Source: Paenilisteria portnoyi
GTDB taxonomy: Bacteria; Bacillota; Bacilli; Lactobacillales; Listeriaceae
Reading direction: 5' to 3'
NCBI RefSeq assembly: GCF_014322795.1
Contig: NZ_JAASTT010000005.1
Location: 87,151-151,150, forward strand
DNA length: 64,000 nt
A model generated the notes under the pieces. The model made no database searches, had not been told where the DNA came from, and saw only the letters and a program-made list of their open reading frames with translations. Below, piece by piece: positions 38,846-47,805 of the stretch (its first letter is position 1; each line of letters starts with the position of its first letter). The position numbers and the translations under genes were made by a program.

Positions 38846-38863
38846 CAGCGTAAGTTAGGAGAA
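38846..38863 (+). repeat. hsdS inverted repeat 3, left arm
   Basis: CAGCGTAAGTTAGGAGAA, identical to the inverse of 41013-41030, marks the start of recognition domain 2. It is also closely similar to part of repeat 1. Confidence 0.9.
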
Positions 38864-39433
38864 CTAGCAACTTCTTTTGAGTATGGTCTTAATGCAAGTT
38901 CCAAGAAATATGACGGGAAAAATAAATATATCAGAATTACTGATATAGATGAAAGTTCTCATATGTTTAGTCAAGATAACATTACTTCTCCAGATACGAA
39001 CTTAGTTCATGCTGATAATTACTTGTTAGAAGTAGGAGATATTCTTTTTGCAAGAACTGGTGCCAGCGTGGGAAAGTCTTATTATTATAATGGAAAAGAT
39101 GGAAGTGTTTATTATGCTGGTTTTTTAATAAGAGCCAAAATTAAGCAAGAATATGATGCGAAATTTATTTTTCAGAACACCTTAACAACTAACTATAAAA
39201 ACTTTATTCAAATTACTTCTCAAAGATCAGGGCAACCAGGAATAAATGCTCGAGAATATGCAGGATTTTACCTATCTATTCCTAAATTAGAAGAACAACG
39301 GAAAATTGGACTGTTTTTCACAAATCTAGAGGACACTATCATTCTTTATCAAAATAAATTAGATATGCTCAATATATTAAAAAAGGCTTACTTAAAAAAC
39401 ATGTTCATTTAATTAAACGTTTACACTTAAAGC

Positions 39434-39490
39434 AACCTCCTAGATAATAGATACAGATGATTGATTCATCTATTTATTATCTAGGAGGTT
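39434..39490 (+). promoter_or_regulatory. Hairpin over the recombinase ribosome binding site
   Basis: AACCTCCTAGATAATA (39434-39449) is the perfect inverse of TATTATCTAGGAGGTT (39475-39490), with an inner stem AGATGA/TCATCT. The 3' arm contains the AGGAGG binding site of the recombinase and is followed by six T and then the ATG at 39495. The structure could end transcription coming from the silent hsdS cassette and, in transcripts that pass through, hide the binding site. Both effects would keep recombinase levels low. Confidence 0.8.
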
Positions 39491-39494
39491 TTTT

Positions 39495-40424
39495 ATGAAA
39501 ACAACAAGACGAAAAGAACAGATGTTTCATGAGTATTTTAAAGACTGGGTAAATCTTTATAAGGTTGGTGCTATCCGCTCAATCACCCTACAAAAATATT
39601 ATGTAACAGAACAAAAACTACAAGAACTTGTGCCTAATTTGAAATTGAAAGAGCTTGATCGAAATAGTTATCAACAATTGCTTAATGACTATGCACTTAC
39701 TCACGAGAAACAAACTACTATGGATTTTCACCATCACTTAAAGGGAGCTATTCTAGACGCAGTAGATGAGGGGATTATTACTCAAAATCCTGCAAGAAAA
39801 ATCGTGATTAAAGGGAAAGTACCACGACCTAAAAAAGCAAAATTTTTAAATCAATTTGAAGTTCAGGCTCTATTGAAAGAATTAAATTTAGCAGAAGATA
39901 TTAATTGGGATTGGTTTATTTTGTTAATTATCAAAACAGGTCTTCGATTTTCTGAAGCACTGGCTTTAACGCCTTCAGACTTTGATTTTTCCAAGCAAAA
40001 AATAATTATCAATAAAACTTGGGATTACAAAAATACGAACGGCTCTTTTCAACCAACAAAAAATGAATCTTCCAAGAGAAAAATTCAAATTGACTGGCAA
40101 TTAGCTATGCAGTTCTCACAATTAATTAAAATAAAAGAACAGGATAAGCCTATTTTTGTTAAAAGTAGAGTGTTCAATTCAACTATTAATAATCGCCTGA
40201 AAGTATTATGCAATCGTGCTGAGATACCCATCATTACGGTTCATAGTTTACGACATACCCATGCTTCATTACTATTGTTTGCGGGTGTTTCGATTGCAAG
40301 TGTGGCGAATAGATTAGGGCATTCTAGTATGACAACCACACAGGAGACGTATCTTCATATTATACAGGAGTTGGAAAATCAAGATAATGATAAAATTATA
40401 CGACACTTATCCATGCTAATGTGA
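39495..40424 (+). CDS. Tyrosine recombinase, probable hsdS invertase
   Basis: A 309-residue phage-integrase-type recombinase. The N-terminal part is a SAM-like core-binding domain (about 10-100). The catalytic residues are visible: Arg in KTGLRFSEAL near 152, HxxR in HSLRHTHASLL near 250, a further His in LGHSSMTTT, and the nucleophile Tyr in QETYLHI. Its place between two inverted hsdS copies matches known shufflons such as the pneumococcal type I locus, where a tyrosine recombinase flips specificity genes. Its own expression is probably limited by the hairpin at its start. Confidence 0.92.
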   Translation: MKTTRRKEQMFHEYFKDWVNLYKVGAIRSITLQKYYVTEQKLQELVPNLKLKELDRNSYQQLLNDYALTHEKQTTMDFHHHLKGAILDAVDEGIITQNPARKIVIKGKVPRPKKAKFLNQFEVQALLKELNLAEDINWDWFILLIIKTGLRFSEALALTPSDFDFSKQKIIINKTWDYKNTNGSFQPTKNESSKRKIQIDWQLAMQFSQLIKIKEQDKPIFVKSRVFNSTINNRLKVLCNRAEIPIITVHSLRHTHASLLLFAGVSIASVANRLGHSSMTTTQETYLHIIQELENQDNDKIIRHLSMLM

Positions 40425-40428
40425 TAAG

Positions 40429-40468
40429 AAATCCCCATCTAGTTATGATATGCTAGGTGGGGATTTGG
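40429..40468. terminator. Bidirectional terminator between recombinase and hsdS
   Basis: AAATCCCCATCTA pairs with TAGGTGGGGATTT. It separates the converging recombinase and hsdS genes. Confidence 0.85.
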
Positions 40469-40469
40469 T

Positions 40470-41702
40470 TTAAATGAACATATGTTGCAGGTAAGCCTTT
40501 TTTAGGATACTTAATTTAACTAGCTTCTTTTGATGAAAATCGATAGTGTTTGCTATTCCATCCAAAAAATCACCAATCTTTTTTTGCTCATTTAAGTGTG
40601 GGTATGGAATTGGCATTTCTTTAAAAATGGAATCTTTGATTGCAAAACGATCTGCTCTTGCACCTGAGTCCCCATTTAACTCCATAAATTTATGCCAAAT
40701 TGTTGTATCAAAGTAGTATCCCAAAAAATTTTTATCTATGCTGCGTGCTCGAAAAACATAATATAAAGGCGATATTACACCAGTTCTTCCTAATCTGTTA
40801 CGCTTAATTGGCCCAACTGGAGCATAGTTTGAAATGCGTGGATTATAAACAAAATCATTCTTACAGACAATATAGTATCCATTTAAATTCTTTTCATTGG
40901 AAATATCTTTATCGAAAAACTCCCGTTGATTAATAATTCCATGCTCGGCAGAATTGGTTAGCGTTTCGGTAAATTTATTTTCTTTGTTTTTTTCAGTAAC
41001 TTTATTTGAAACTTCTCCTAACTTACGCTGCTCCCAATCTCCGTCAAAATCAGTAAACCTGATTCTCGGGATTTTTTCTTCATTTTCCGGGAACATCTGC
41101 TGTAACAAGCCTTGTTTCATAAGCTTCAACGAGTCTAGCTTACGTTGATGAAGAGTGATAGTGTTGTCGAGTTGTTGGAAAAATAAGCCGATTTTCTGTT
41201 GCTCTTCTCGTAAGGGGAATAATAAACTTTGATTTTTCACCAATTCAGAATTAAGGTTAACTTGACTTCCAGGCTGTCCATATTTTTTCCACTCAAATCT
41301 GAACATTTCTAACCATTGAAACATCCATTCGTGCTCAAATAACGGATTAAGAAATATTAAGAAACCATCATGAACACCCGTTTTCACATAATTTATAACT
41401 GGTTTACCTACAGTAGCAGCAATGCTTAATAACAAATGAGGCTCTGTTAACACACGAGTTTGCCTTTGCCCAATTGAAGAAAGTTTTTGCTCAAGGTGCT
41501 TAATTCGACCGCTTTGTGCCGTTACATCAGAAATCCTTAACCATCCTACATCTGAGTTAATATCAAACCATTTGGAATCTTGGATTGGTCTAGGAGATGC
41601 TCCTCTCACTATTTCTGCTAGTTCCCCTAACTTACGCTGTTCCCAAGCGTCAAAAAAACCATTAAATCGAATCATAGGCATTGTTTTCTTTGTATCCTTC
41701 AT
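40470..41702 (-). CDS. hsdS: Type I restriction specificity subunit HsdS (active copy)
   Basis: A 410-residue DNA-recognition subunit. It begins MKDTKKTMPMIRFNGFFDAWEQRKLGELA, then recognition domain 1 (about 25-150), the central conserved helices (FFQQLDNTITLHQRKL near 170), recognition domain 2 (about 215-360) and the closing helix region LSILKKAYLQHMFI. It overlaps hsdM by four bases (ATGA), so it is expressed with the methylase. Inverted repeats 1-3 lie at the domain borders, so inversion with the silent copy would exchange both domains (repeat 1) or only the second (repeats 2 or 3). Confidence 0.95.
   Translation of the reverse strand: MKDTKKTMPMIRFNGFFDAWEQRKLGELAEIVRGASPRPIQDSKWFDINSDVGWLRISDVTAQSGRIKHLEQKLSSIGQRQTRVLTEPHLLLSIAATVGKPVINYVKTGVHDGFLIFLNPLFEHEWMFQWLEMFRFEWKKYGQPGSQVNLNSELVKNQSLLFPLREEQQKIGLFFQQLDNTITLHQRKLDSLKLMKQGLLQQMFPENEEKIPRIRFTDFDGDWEQRKLGEVSNKVTEKNKENKFTETLTNSAEHGIINQREFFDKDISNEKNLNGYYIVCKNDFVYNPRISNYAPVGPIKRNRLGRTGVISPLYYVFRARSIDKNFLGYYFDTTIWHKFMELNGDSGARADRFAIKDSIFKEMPIPYPHLNEQKKIGDFLDGIANTIDFHQKKLVKLSILKKAYLQHMFI
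41013..41030 (-). repeat. hsdS inverted repeat 3, right arm
   Basis: An 18-base inverse copy of 38846-38863, at the start of recognition domain 2 in the active hsdS. Confidence 0.9.
41136..41175 (-). repeat. hsdS inverted repeat 2, right arm
   Basis: A 40-base inverse copy of 38701-38740 with a single mismatch, in the central conserved region of the active hsdS. Confidence 0.93.
41623..41648 (-). repeat. hsdS inverted repeat 1, right arm
   Basis: A perfect 26-base inverse copy of 38222-38247, just after codon 18 of the active hsdS. Inversion between the two arms would turn over about 3.4 kb, including the recombinase gene. Confidence 0.93.
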
Positions 41703-43288
41703 CGAAATACCGCCTTTGTAGATTCAATTATTTCTTTTGTCTCGGGGGTTATGGCTAGCTCATCTAACAATGCTAAGAAATCACTTTCAGCCTTTCCAAT
41801 TTCAGAATTAAGTGCAATCATCTCCTTACTTAAGGCTACTACGTCAATGGGTGTTTCCTCTTCAAATGTGTCAACATACCTAGGAATATTCAAGTTATAG
41901 TCGTTCTCTTTTATTTCATCTAACGTTGCTACATGCGAGTATTTCTCAATATCTTTGCGGCTAATCACTGTATCAACAATTCTCTCAACATCTTCAGATC
42001 GCAATTGATTTTGCTTTTTCAATTTCTCAAAATCTTTACTCGCGTCAACAAATAAAACATCCGACTCAATACGATTCTTTCTTAAAATTAAGACACACAC
42101 AGGAATAGATGTATTTAAGAACAGTTTATCTGGAAAACCAATTATAGCTTCAATCTGGTGCTTATCAATTAAAGCTTTACGAATACGACCCTCAGCAGCT
42201 CCACGAAACAGTACACCGTGCGGTAAAATAATCGCCATGCGCCCATTATCCTCCAAATGATACAAACAGTGCATCAAAAATGCATAATCAGCTTTTGTCC
42301 TAGGTGAAACACCATATTCACGCCAACGCGGATCATCTTCACGATCTTTATTACTCCAATGTGCTGAATATGGCGGGTTTGCCATTACAGCATCAAACAT
42401 TCGTGGAGTATCTTTCCCATCTACAACACCGTCTGGCCAGTCACTTTCAAGCGTATCCGCATGGTTGATATTAATATCATTATATTCAACACCATGCATC
42501 ATCAAGTTCATTCTTGACAAACGGTAAGGCGTTGCATCTTTTTCTTGACCAAAATACTTAATCATTCCACGTTTATGCGAATTTTTCATATAACTTGCTG
42601 TTGTAAGTAAAAGCGAACCAGAACCAACAGTCGGATCATAGATTGAGAATCGTTCCTCATTCTCTCGACCAAATGTTAAAATTCGAGCCATTACCTCAGA
42701 AATTTCTTTTGGTGTATAATATTGTCCCATATCAGATGCTAATACAGTTGCAAATTGCTTGACTAAATATTCATAAATGTCCGAAACAGTATCATCACTA
42801 CCCGACAGATCAAATTCTGGCGCTGATAATAATTCAATCATGGAAATCATCACACTAGCACGTGCTTGCGCATTAGCACCTAAATCAGCACTATCAAAAC
42901 GCATACCATCAAAAATACCTTCAAAATCACCTTTTGCTTCAAATGCGACTTGCTGGTTAAAATGGCCGAATGCATCGGTCATCATCCCAATATTGAACTT
43001 ATCTTCATCAATTGCTTTTTTCCAATCTGAAAAAAAATCACTAGGTTGAATGGCATAGCCCAAGTTTTTTCTCATATGAAGCAAAGCCTTAGTAGCATTT
43101 TTAGAATAAATACTTTCCCAAGTTTCTCCACGCGACACGCCCCCCAGCCAACGTGCTGCTTTTCCAGATAGATACTTGTAAAACAAAATCCCGAAGATAT
43201 AGTCCTTGTAGGCTGTTAATCCAATTTGCCCACGAGTTTGATTGAGCATTGCCCACATTTTTGTTTGTTGTTCTGTTGATAGTGCCAT
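41699..43288 (-). CDS. hsdM: Type I DNA methyltransferase subunit HsdM
   Basis: A 529-residue adenine-N6 methyltransferase. The N-terminal helical domain begins MALSTEQQTKMWAMLNQ. The SAM-binding motif is DPTVGSGSLLLT near 218 and the catalytic motif is NPPYS near 308. With HsdS it methylates the host recognition site, and with HsdR added it restricts foreign DNA. The ATG follows GAAGGG. It is the first gene of hsdM-hsdS and has a promoter separate from hsdR. Confidence 0.96.
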   Translation of the reverse strand: MALSTEQQTKMWAMLNQTRGQIGLTAYKDYIFGILFYKYLSGKAARWLGGVSRGETWESIYSKNATKALLHMRKNLGYAIQPSDFFSDWKKAIDEDKFNIGMMTDAFGHFNQQVAFEAKGDFEGIFDGMRFDSADLGANAQARASVMISMIELLSAPEFDLSGSDDTVSDIYEYLVKQFATVLASDMGQYYTPKEISEVMARILTFGRENEERFSIYDPTVGSGSLLLTTASYMKNSHKRGMIKYFGQEKDATPYRLSRMNLMMHGVEYNDININHADTLESDWPDGVVDGKDTPRMFDAVMANPPYSAHWSNKDREDDPRWREYGVSPRTKADYAFLMHCLYHLEDNGRMAIILPHGVLFRGAAEGRIRKALIDKHQIEAIIGFPDKLFLNTSIPVCVLILRKNRIESDVLFVDASKDFEKLKKQNQLRSEDVERIVDTVISRKDIEKYSHVATLDEIKENDYNLNIPRYVDTFEEETPIDVVALSKEMIALNSEIGKAESDFLALLDELAITPETKEIIESTKAVFR

Positions 43289-43560
43289 TAAGATATTCCC
43301 TTCTTTCTCTTCTTTTTGAGAGAATGAACCAAAAGTTTATTTAAAATCTACCAATGTTCCATCTCTTCTCACATATAAAAATTAAGCATAAAAAAAATAG
43401 CACGCTTTGTTAAAATTAAAGTACCACCAAAAACCCACCAAAAGAATGCTATTTATATTTGTCTATTCTAACATAAACCACTTAATTCTTCCAATAGATA
43501 CAGGCAGCGATACTCCCATCAACAAGTAGCCAAAGGAGTCGTAGAGAGGAATCTAGAACG
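43289..43560. other. Promoter region of hsdM
   Basis: AT-rich. AAATAGCA near 43390 and TGCTATTT near 43447 form a long-range inverted repeat of eight bases with a loop of nearly 50, of unknown meaning. No gene is seen. Confidence 0.4.
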
Positions 43561-43619
43561 AAAAAAAACAAGAATCTTGTATACTCCATTTTCTAAAATG
43601 GCTTTATACAAAGATTCCT
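43561..43619 (-). terminator. Terminator of hsdR
   Basis: On the minus strand AGGAATCTTTGTATA pairs with TATACAAGATTCTT, with an inner ATTTT/AAAAT, and is followed by eight T. It separates hsdR from hsdM. Confidence 0.88.
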
Positions 43620-43662
43620 GCTTACCTATTTTAAAGTTGGATTTTAGTTATTTCTCAATCTT

Positions 43663-46650
43663 TCATAATGCATTAAAAAACATCATTAACGCTTCTTCAA
43701 AGTCTGACGCTCCAAAGAAATCAATATTTTCTTCTTCCTCAATCTCATGTACAATATCCGAAAGTTTTGGATTATCAATAAGTGTATGGCCTGGTAGAAA
43801 TAAATCAAATGCTTCCATAACCCGGTTCCCATTTACATTTTGATCGGCTGCCCAACGGCGAATTTTCAGCTCTCGATGTTCCGTTCGATATTTTTTTCGA
43901 GTTTCTTGAAGAGACTCAGTCGTAAAGTGTTCGGTAATCTCACCAGATTCGATATCGTCCACAATCGCATGGATTTCTTGACGACTTTCATCATCCATCG
44001 GCGTGATATGCTTATCGATAGCTTCTCTATTCGTTTCAATTTTGTCATCCATAAAGGCATTCAAGAGTTCAACCAGCATATCATAATCAATTATTTCGTG
44101 GTGATAAAACTCTATTCCAATCTTGATTTCAGTAAGGTCTGGTCGTTCATCGGGAGGTAATTTCTCTCTGGCGTCATTTAACCGCGCCTGTAAAGCACCA
44201 AATTCCTCAATACTTGAGATATCCAGTTGAACTATATTTCCAGTAGGCATGCTCTCTTCGTCTAATTCTTCAATCTCACTACCTAATTCATACCCTTGCT
44301 GGACTAGGCGCTGAACCCTGTTTTGTGTAGATAAACCTAAGTTTACAAATTCTATTATATCGCTTTGCCCGCGAGGAGTTTTGCTAAAATCATTCCCAGT
44401 AAGTTCTTTCAATCTAAAAATAGCTTCTTCTAAATCGTTTATTTGATGACTTTGTGGCTTTGCTAAAATATCATCATTTTCTAGATCTTTAGGCAGCTGA
44501 TTTTCTGTCTCAACCTCCGCTTGCTGAAGCGTGTCATTTCCACCTCTTGTATAAATACGCAATGCATTTTCAACAAACTCTCTCATTTCGTCCCCTTGAC
44601 GATAAAAACGTACTTTTCCATGAGGTTTACTGTTAAGGTCATATGTACGGTTTGTCCGAGAAATTGCCTGAATGAGCATGCCTTCTTTTAGCATCTTGTC
44701 CAAATAAATCATATTAACAAATTTCGAATCAAAACCAGTTAATAATTGATCCGAAACAATAACTAAATCTAATCGATCTTCATCTTTTCCTTGATTATAT
44801 GGTTTTCTACGAGCCAATCGCTTAGTGATATCTAACATATACGCACGAGCTGGATCTTTTGCATCTAAAATACTTGGAACATTGAATTTTCCAGTATAGT
44901 CCTCAATCGCTTTTTTGAGCGCTTCGTTTTGCTCTTTTGTACCATGTTCATTAGACTCATCGCGGGAAAATGTCATTGAAATATTCAAATGTGGAGCTTT
45001 CTCTTTAAAAATATTGTAATAATGCACCACGGCCTGCTTACCAGACACCGCAAGCATCGCTTGGAAAGTATTTTCTTCACGTCTTCCTGAGATCAATGCA
45101 CCACTAGAAGTTTTCTTCCAATTATCAAGGATATCTTGCACCACTTCATGACGATAGACATCGCTTTGATAGACTGCTTTTTCATAGTCTTTTTCAGAAA
45201 ATTCGCCTTGTGGATGTTCAATAACCCAATGCGGTTTGAAATAAGTCACATCAAATCCTAAAACATTTCCGTCACCAATTGCATCTTTAATTGTGTAAGT
45301 ATGTAGCCGTTTACCAAAAATATCATGTGTTGAGATATTACGAGTTGTTTGGACATCATTTATTTCATCACTGTAGAAATTCGGAGTCCCAGTGAACCCA
45401 AACCATGTCGTCTTCTTGAAAGCTTTTTTGATTAATTTTACAGAGTCCCCACTTGCACTTCGGTGAGCTTCATCCATAATAATGACATTCCAATCATCAT
45501 TTTCCAGTCCACGTTTAACTGCTTTTGTTAAACCTTGAACTGAAATCAATAAAATTTGTGATGCACCTTTATGTTTCAATTCTCGCTTCAATTCTCGACC
45601 GTTAACTTTCTTAATGCGTTTTTCGAAGTGCTTATAGGCGAAATCTTTGAAGTTTTCTAGCGTTTGATCTATCAAATCAACACGGTCTACTATAAATAGT
45701 ACATTCCTAACTCGAGGAGCTGAGGCTAACAGTTGAGCAACTTTAAATGATGTGACGGTCTTTCCAGAACCAGTTGTATGCCAAATATATCCGCCTTCTT
45801 TTTGTATAAGTCCACTTGATTCCATTTCTTTCATACGTTGTAAAATTTCTCGTGTCGCTTGAATTTGATAACTACGCATAACCATCAGATTATCATTTGA
45901 CGCATCTGGGATCATATTAACTGTCACTAAACGATGTAGTGCAGGAATACCCATCACTTGCTGAGCAAACTCAAATGCATCTGTGATATCTTTATTGTTC
46001 TCATCACGCCAACCAAACACAAAAGTTTTATTGTAATTTTCAAACGCATTCGGTCGAGCAAAATAATGTGCCGAATGTTGACTCATGATGAACTGTACTT
46101 GCACAAACGCAAACAGTCCTTCGTACAGCCCGTCACCATGATAGCCTTTGAGCTGTTCAAAAGCACTCCATTGATTTTGTAAATGCTCATCTTTTTCTTC
46201 AATATGTGCAACAGGGATACCGTTTACAAGTAGAGCTACATCAATTATCCGTTTCGTTGTTAATCCTTTAGGCAAATCATCAAAGGCTACTTGACTGATA
46301 ATTTCATAACGAGAACGTCCACCTGCTACGTCGTCTGCATAAAAGATTTCAACTTCTAGGCTAGAACCGTCGTCCCGAGTAACAGGGATGGATCCAACTC
46401 CTCCAGCGCCCACTAGTAACAGTTGAGCATCATAAGGTGTTCGAATGCGTTGTAGTTCTTGAAGAATCAATCCAAATTCAATATCAGATAGTGATGTTCC
46501 ATTTAGCTTATGGGCGTTCGTTTCATTTAGAATATCACGCCAATGTTGTTCAATTTTTTTTATGCTGACGTTGGATAAATCTTTTCGGTAAGTCCAGCCT
46601 TCAGCTTCGAGCTTTTTAATTAAGGCCAATTCAAATTTTGCTTCTGCCAC
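43663..46650 (-). CDS. hsdR: Type I restriction endonuclease subunit HsdR
   Basis: A 995-residue motor and nuclease subunit. The N-terminal nuclease domain shows the PD-(D/E)xK pattern in DVALLVNGIPVAHIEEKDE near 145. The helicase part has Walker A HTTGSGKTVTS near 290, MDEAHRS near 390 and the later motif LTGFDSKFVNMIYLDK followed by QAISRTNR. The GTG start at 46650 has AAGGA ten bases upstream. It has its own promoter and terminator, so restriction can be regulated apart from modification, which protects the cell when HsdS changes. Confidence 0.95.
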   Translation of the reverse strand: MAEAKFELALIKKLEAEGWTYRKDLSNVSIKKIEQHWRDILNETNAHKLNGTSLSDIEFGLILQELQRIRTPYDAQLLLVGAGGVGSIPVTRDDGSSLEVEIFYADDVAGGRSRYEIISQVAFDDLPKGLTTKRIIDVALLVNGIPVAHIEEKDEHLQNQWSAFEQLKGYHGDGLYEGLFAFVQVQFIMSQHSAHYFARPNAFENYNKTFVFGWRDENNKDITDAFEFAQQVMGIPALHRLVTVNMIPDASNDNLMVMRSYQIQATREILQRMKEMESSGLIQKEGGYIWHTTGSGKTVTSFKVAQLLASAPRVRNVLFIVDRVDLIDQTLENFKDFAYKHFEKRIKKVNGRELKRELKHKGASQILLISVQGLTKAVKRGLENDDWNVIIMDEAHRSASGDSVKLIKKAFKKTTWFGFTGTPNFYSDEINDVQTTRNISTHDIFGKRLHTYTIKDAIGDGNVLGFDVTYFKPHWVIEHPQGEFSEKDYEKAVYQSDVYRHEVVQDILDNWKKTSSGALISGRREENTFQAMLAVSGKQAVVHYYNIFKEKAPHLNISMTFSRDESNEHGTKEQNEALKKAIEDYTGKFNVPSILDAKDPARAYMLDITKRLARRKPYNQGKDEDRLDLVIVSDQLLTGFDSKFVNMIYLDKMLKEGMLIQAISRTNRTYDLNSKPHGKVRFYRQGDEMREFVENALRIYTRGGNDTLQQAEVETENQLPKDLENDDILAKPQSHQINDLEEAIFRLKELTGNDFSKTPRGQSDIIEFVNLGLSTQNRVQRLVQQGYELGSEIEELDEESMPTGNIVQLDISSIEEFGALQARLNDAREKLPPDERPDLTEIKIGIEFYHHEIIDYDMLVELLNAFMDDKIETNREAIDKHITPMDDESRQEIHAIVDDIESGEITEHFTTESLQETRKKYRTEHRELKIRRWAADQNVNGNRVMEAFDLFLPGHTLIDNPKLSDIVHEIEEEENIDFFGASDFEEALMMFFNAL

Positions 46651-46756
46651 TTAAATACGTCCTTTCATTATTTTATACAAGCAATTTCTGCGCTAAAACT
46701 TTAGTAGTTCCAACTCACGCTAATTTAGAGTATAAGCATCTAAATTTACATTTTCT

Positions 46757-46786
46757 ATTATATCATGAATTGGAACTTGTTGTTAA
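46757..46786 (-). promoter_or_regulatory. hsdR promoter
   Basis: On the minus strand TTAACA (46781-46786) and TATAAT (46757-46762) are 18 bases apart, about 100 bases before the hsdR start. Eight-base inverse copies AGTTCCAA/TTGGAACT flank the -10 (near 46705 and 46770). No gene lies in 46651-46929. Confidence 0.65.
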
Positions 46787-46929
46787 ATTTTTCAACGTGC
46801 AGTTAAATATACATTATTTGAACGTCGCTTCCACATCTAAGGTTCTCAATGATTCCTTACTTTGTCGAGGAGTCTACCAAATATTCATAAACTAGTTTTT
46901 ATAGAACTCATACTATCATTGGACCACAT

Positions 46930-46973
46930 AAAAACACCCCTAAGTTAGATTTCAACTCTAGCTTTAGGAGTGC
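46930..46973 (-). terminator. Terminator of the BI-1-like gene
   Basis: CACTCCTAAAGCTAGA pairs with TCTAACTTAGGGGTG on the minus strand, followed by TTTTTATG. Confidence 0.82.
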
Positions 46974-46989
46974 ATAAGACCATTTTTAT

Positions 46990-47658
46990 TTAGCTACGTC
47001 CCGTAAACAACCGCAACAAGAACAAGAATAAATTCAAGAAATCCAAATACAGACTAAGCGCCAATACTGGTACATCTTGCATCGTCACATCACGCTTCAT
47101 AATCTGGTTGAAATCAAACAGGATGTAGAGTGAGAACAACAACGTCCCTGCCCCTGCGAAAATCGTTGACATCAGTGAACTTAGCGGGAAAAAGATCGAA
47201 ATCAGCGAAATAACTACGAAAATCAGTAACGCTGCGAACAACCCTTTTGCCATGAACGATAAATCTGTTTTCATTTTTGCTCCAACAAATCCGAGGACTG
47301 TGAAGGTAACCGTTGCCGTCGCGAACGCCATCAAGACTGCGTTGCCAGCTCCCGCATCTAAATAATATTGTAACGTTGGCGCCAATACTAATCCGGTCAC
47401 AAACGCAAATGCCAATAATAAACCATATCCGATTTTAGACGCGCTCTTACTTTTACGTACAAAAATCATCGCGATTAGTAGTGCGAATTCTAACACGACA
47501 AGCGGGATGTAAAACGCCCACGGAATGCCTCTACCAATCACCGTTCCAAGTGTCGCCATCACTAAAGATATGACGAACCAGTTCAGTACTTTTTGCGTAA
47601 TTTCAGCTTTCGTTGCGCCTGTTACCGCATGCTCAGCGCTTCGATACGTTTCATTCAT
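46990..47658 (-). CDS. Bax inhibitor-1/YccA family membrane protein
   Basis: A 222-residue protein with seven hydrophobic segments and the C-terminal run YILFDFNQIMKRDVTMQDVPVLALSLYLDFLNLFLFLLRL in which Asp residues sit in the last helices, as in BI-1/TMBIM proteins. The Bacillus homologue YetJ is a pH-sensitive calcium leak channel. I take the ATG at 47658 with GGGAGAG upstream; two earlier ATGs overlap or precede that site. It is transcribed alone. The physiological role in Listeria is not known to me. Confidence 0.88.
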   Translation of the reverse strand: MNETYRSAEHAVTGATKAEITQKVLNWFVISLVMATLGTVIGRGIPWAFYIPLVVLEFALLIAMIFVRKSKSASKIGYGLLLAFAFVTGLVLAPTLQYYLDAGAGNAVLMAFATATVTFTVLGFVGAKMKTDLSFMAKGLFAALLIFVVISLISIFFPLSSLMSTIFAGAGTLLFSLYILFDFNQIMKRDVTMQDVPVLALSLYLDFLNLFLFLLRLFTGRS

Positions 47659-47805
47659 TGCATTCTCTCCCATCAATCCATTCTTTTGTTAGTATACCAT
47701 GTTGCATCCTATTTTGAAAATAAATGCCACACCAAATAGCACTCCTTCCAAACCGTTGAAACAGCGCTTCTTTTTTGATTTCATTTTGATTAGATTAAGG
47801 TTGTG

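Larger units (their letters stand above)
38198..39412 (+). pseudogene. Silent, promoterless hsdS cassette (type I specificity)
   Basis: The frame is open from 38198 (after a TGA) but has no initiator before a TTG at 38330; homology to HsdS already starts at AWEQRKLG near 38222. Two target recognition domains follow, separated by the conserved helix region LDNTIALHQRKLNALKLMKQG and EHWKQRKLGELA, and the end LNILKKAYLKNMFI matches the end of the active gene. Only the N-terminal 20 or so codons are missing. It is inverted relative to the full hsdS at 40470-41702 and shares three inverted repeats with it. I read it as a donor cassette for DNA inversion and not as a decayed gene. Confidence 0.88.

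Noticed and set aside
43389..43454. Long-range inverted repeat in the hsdM upstream region
   Set aside because: Eight base pairs across a loop of nearly 50 bases in AT-rich DNA can occur by chance.
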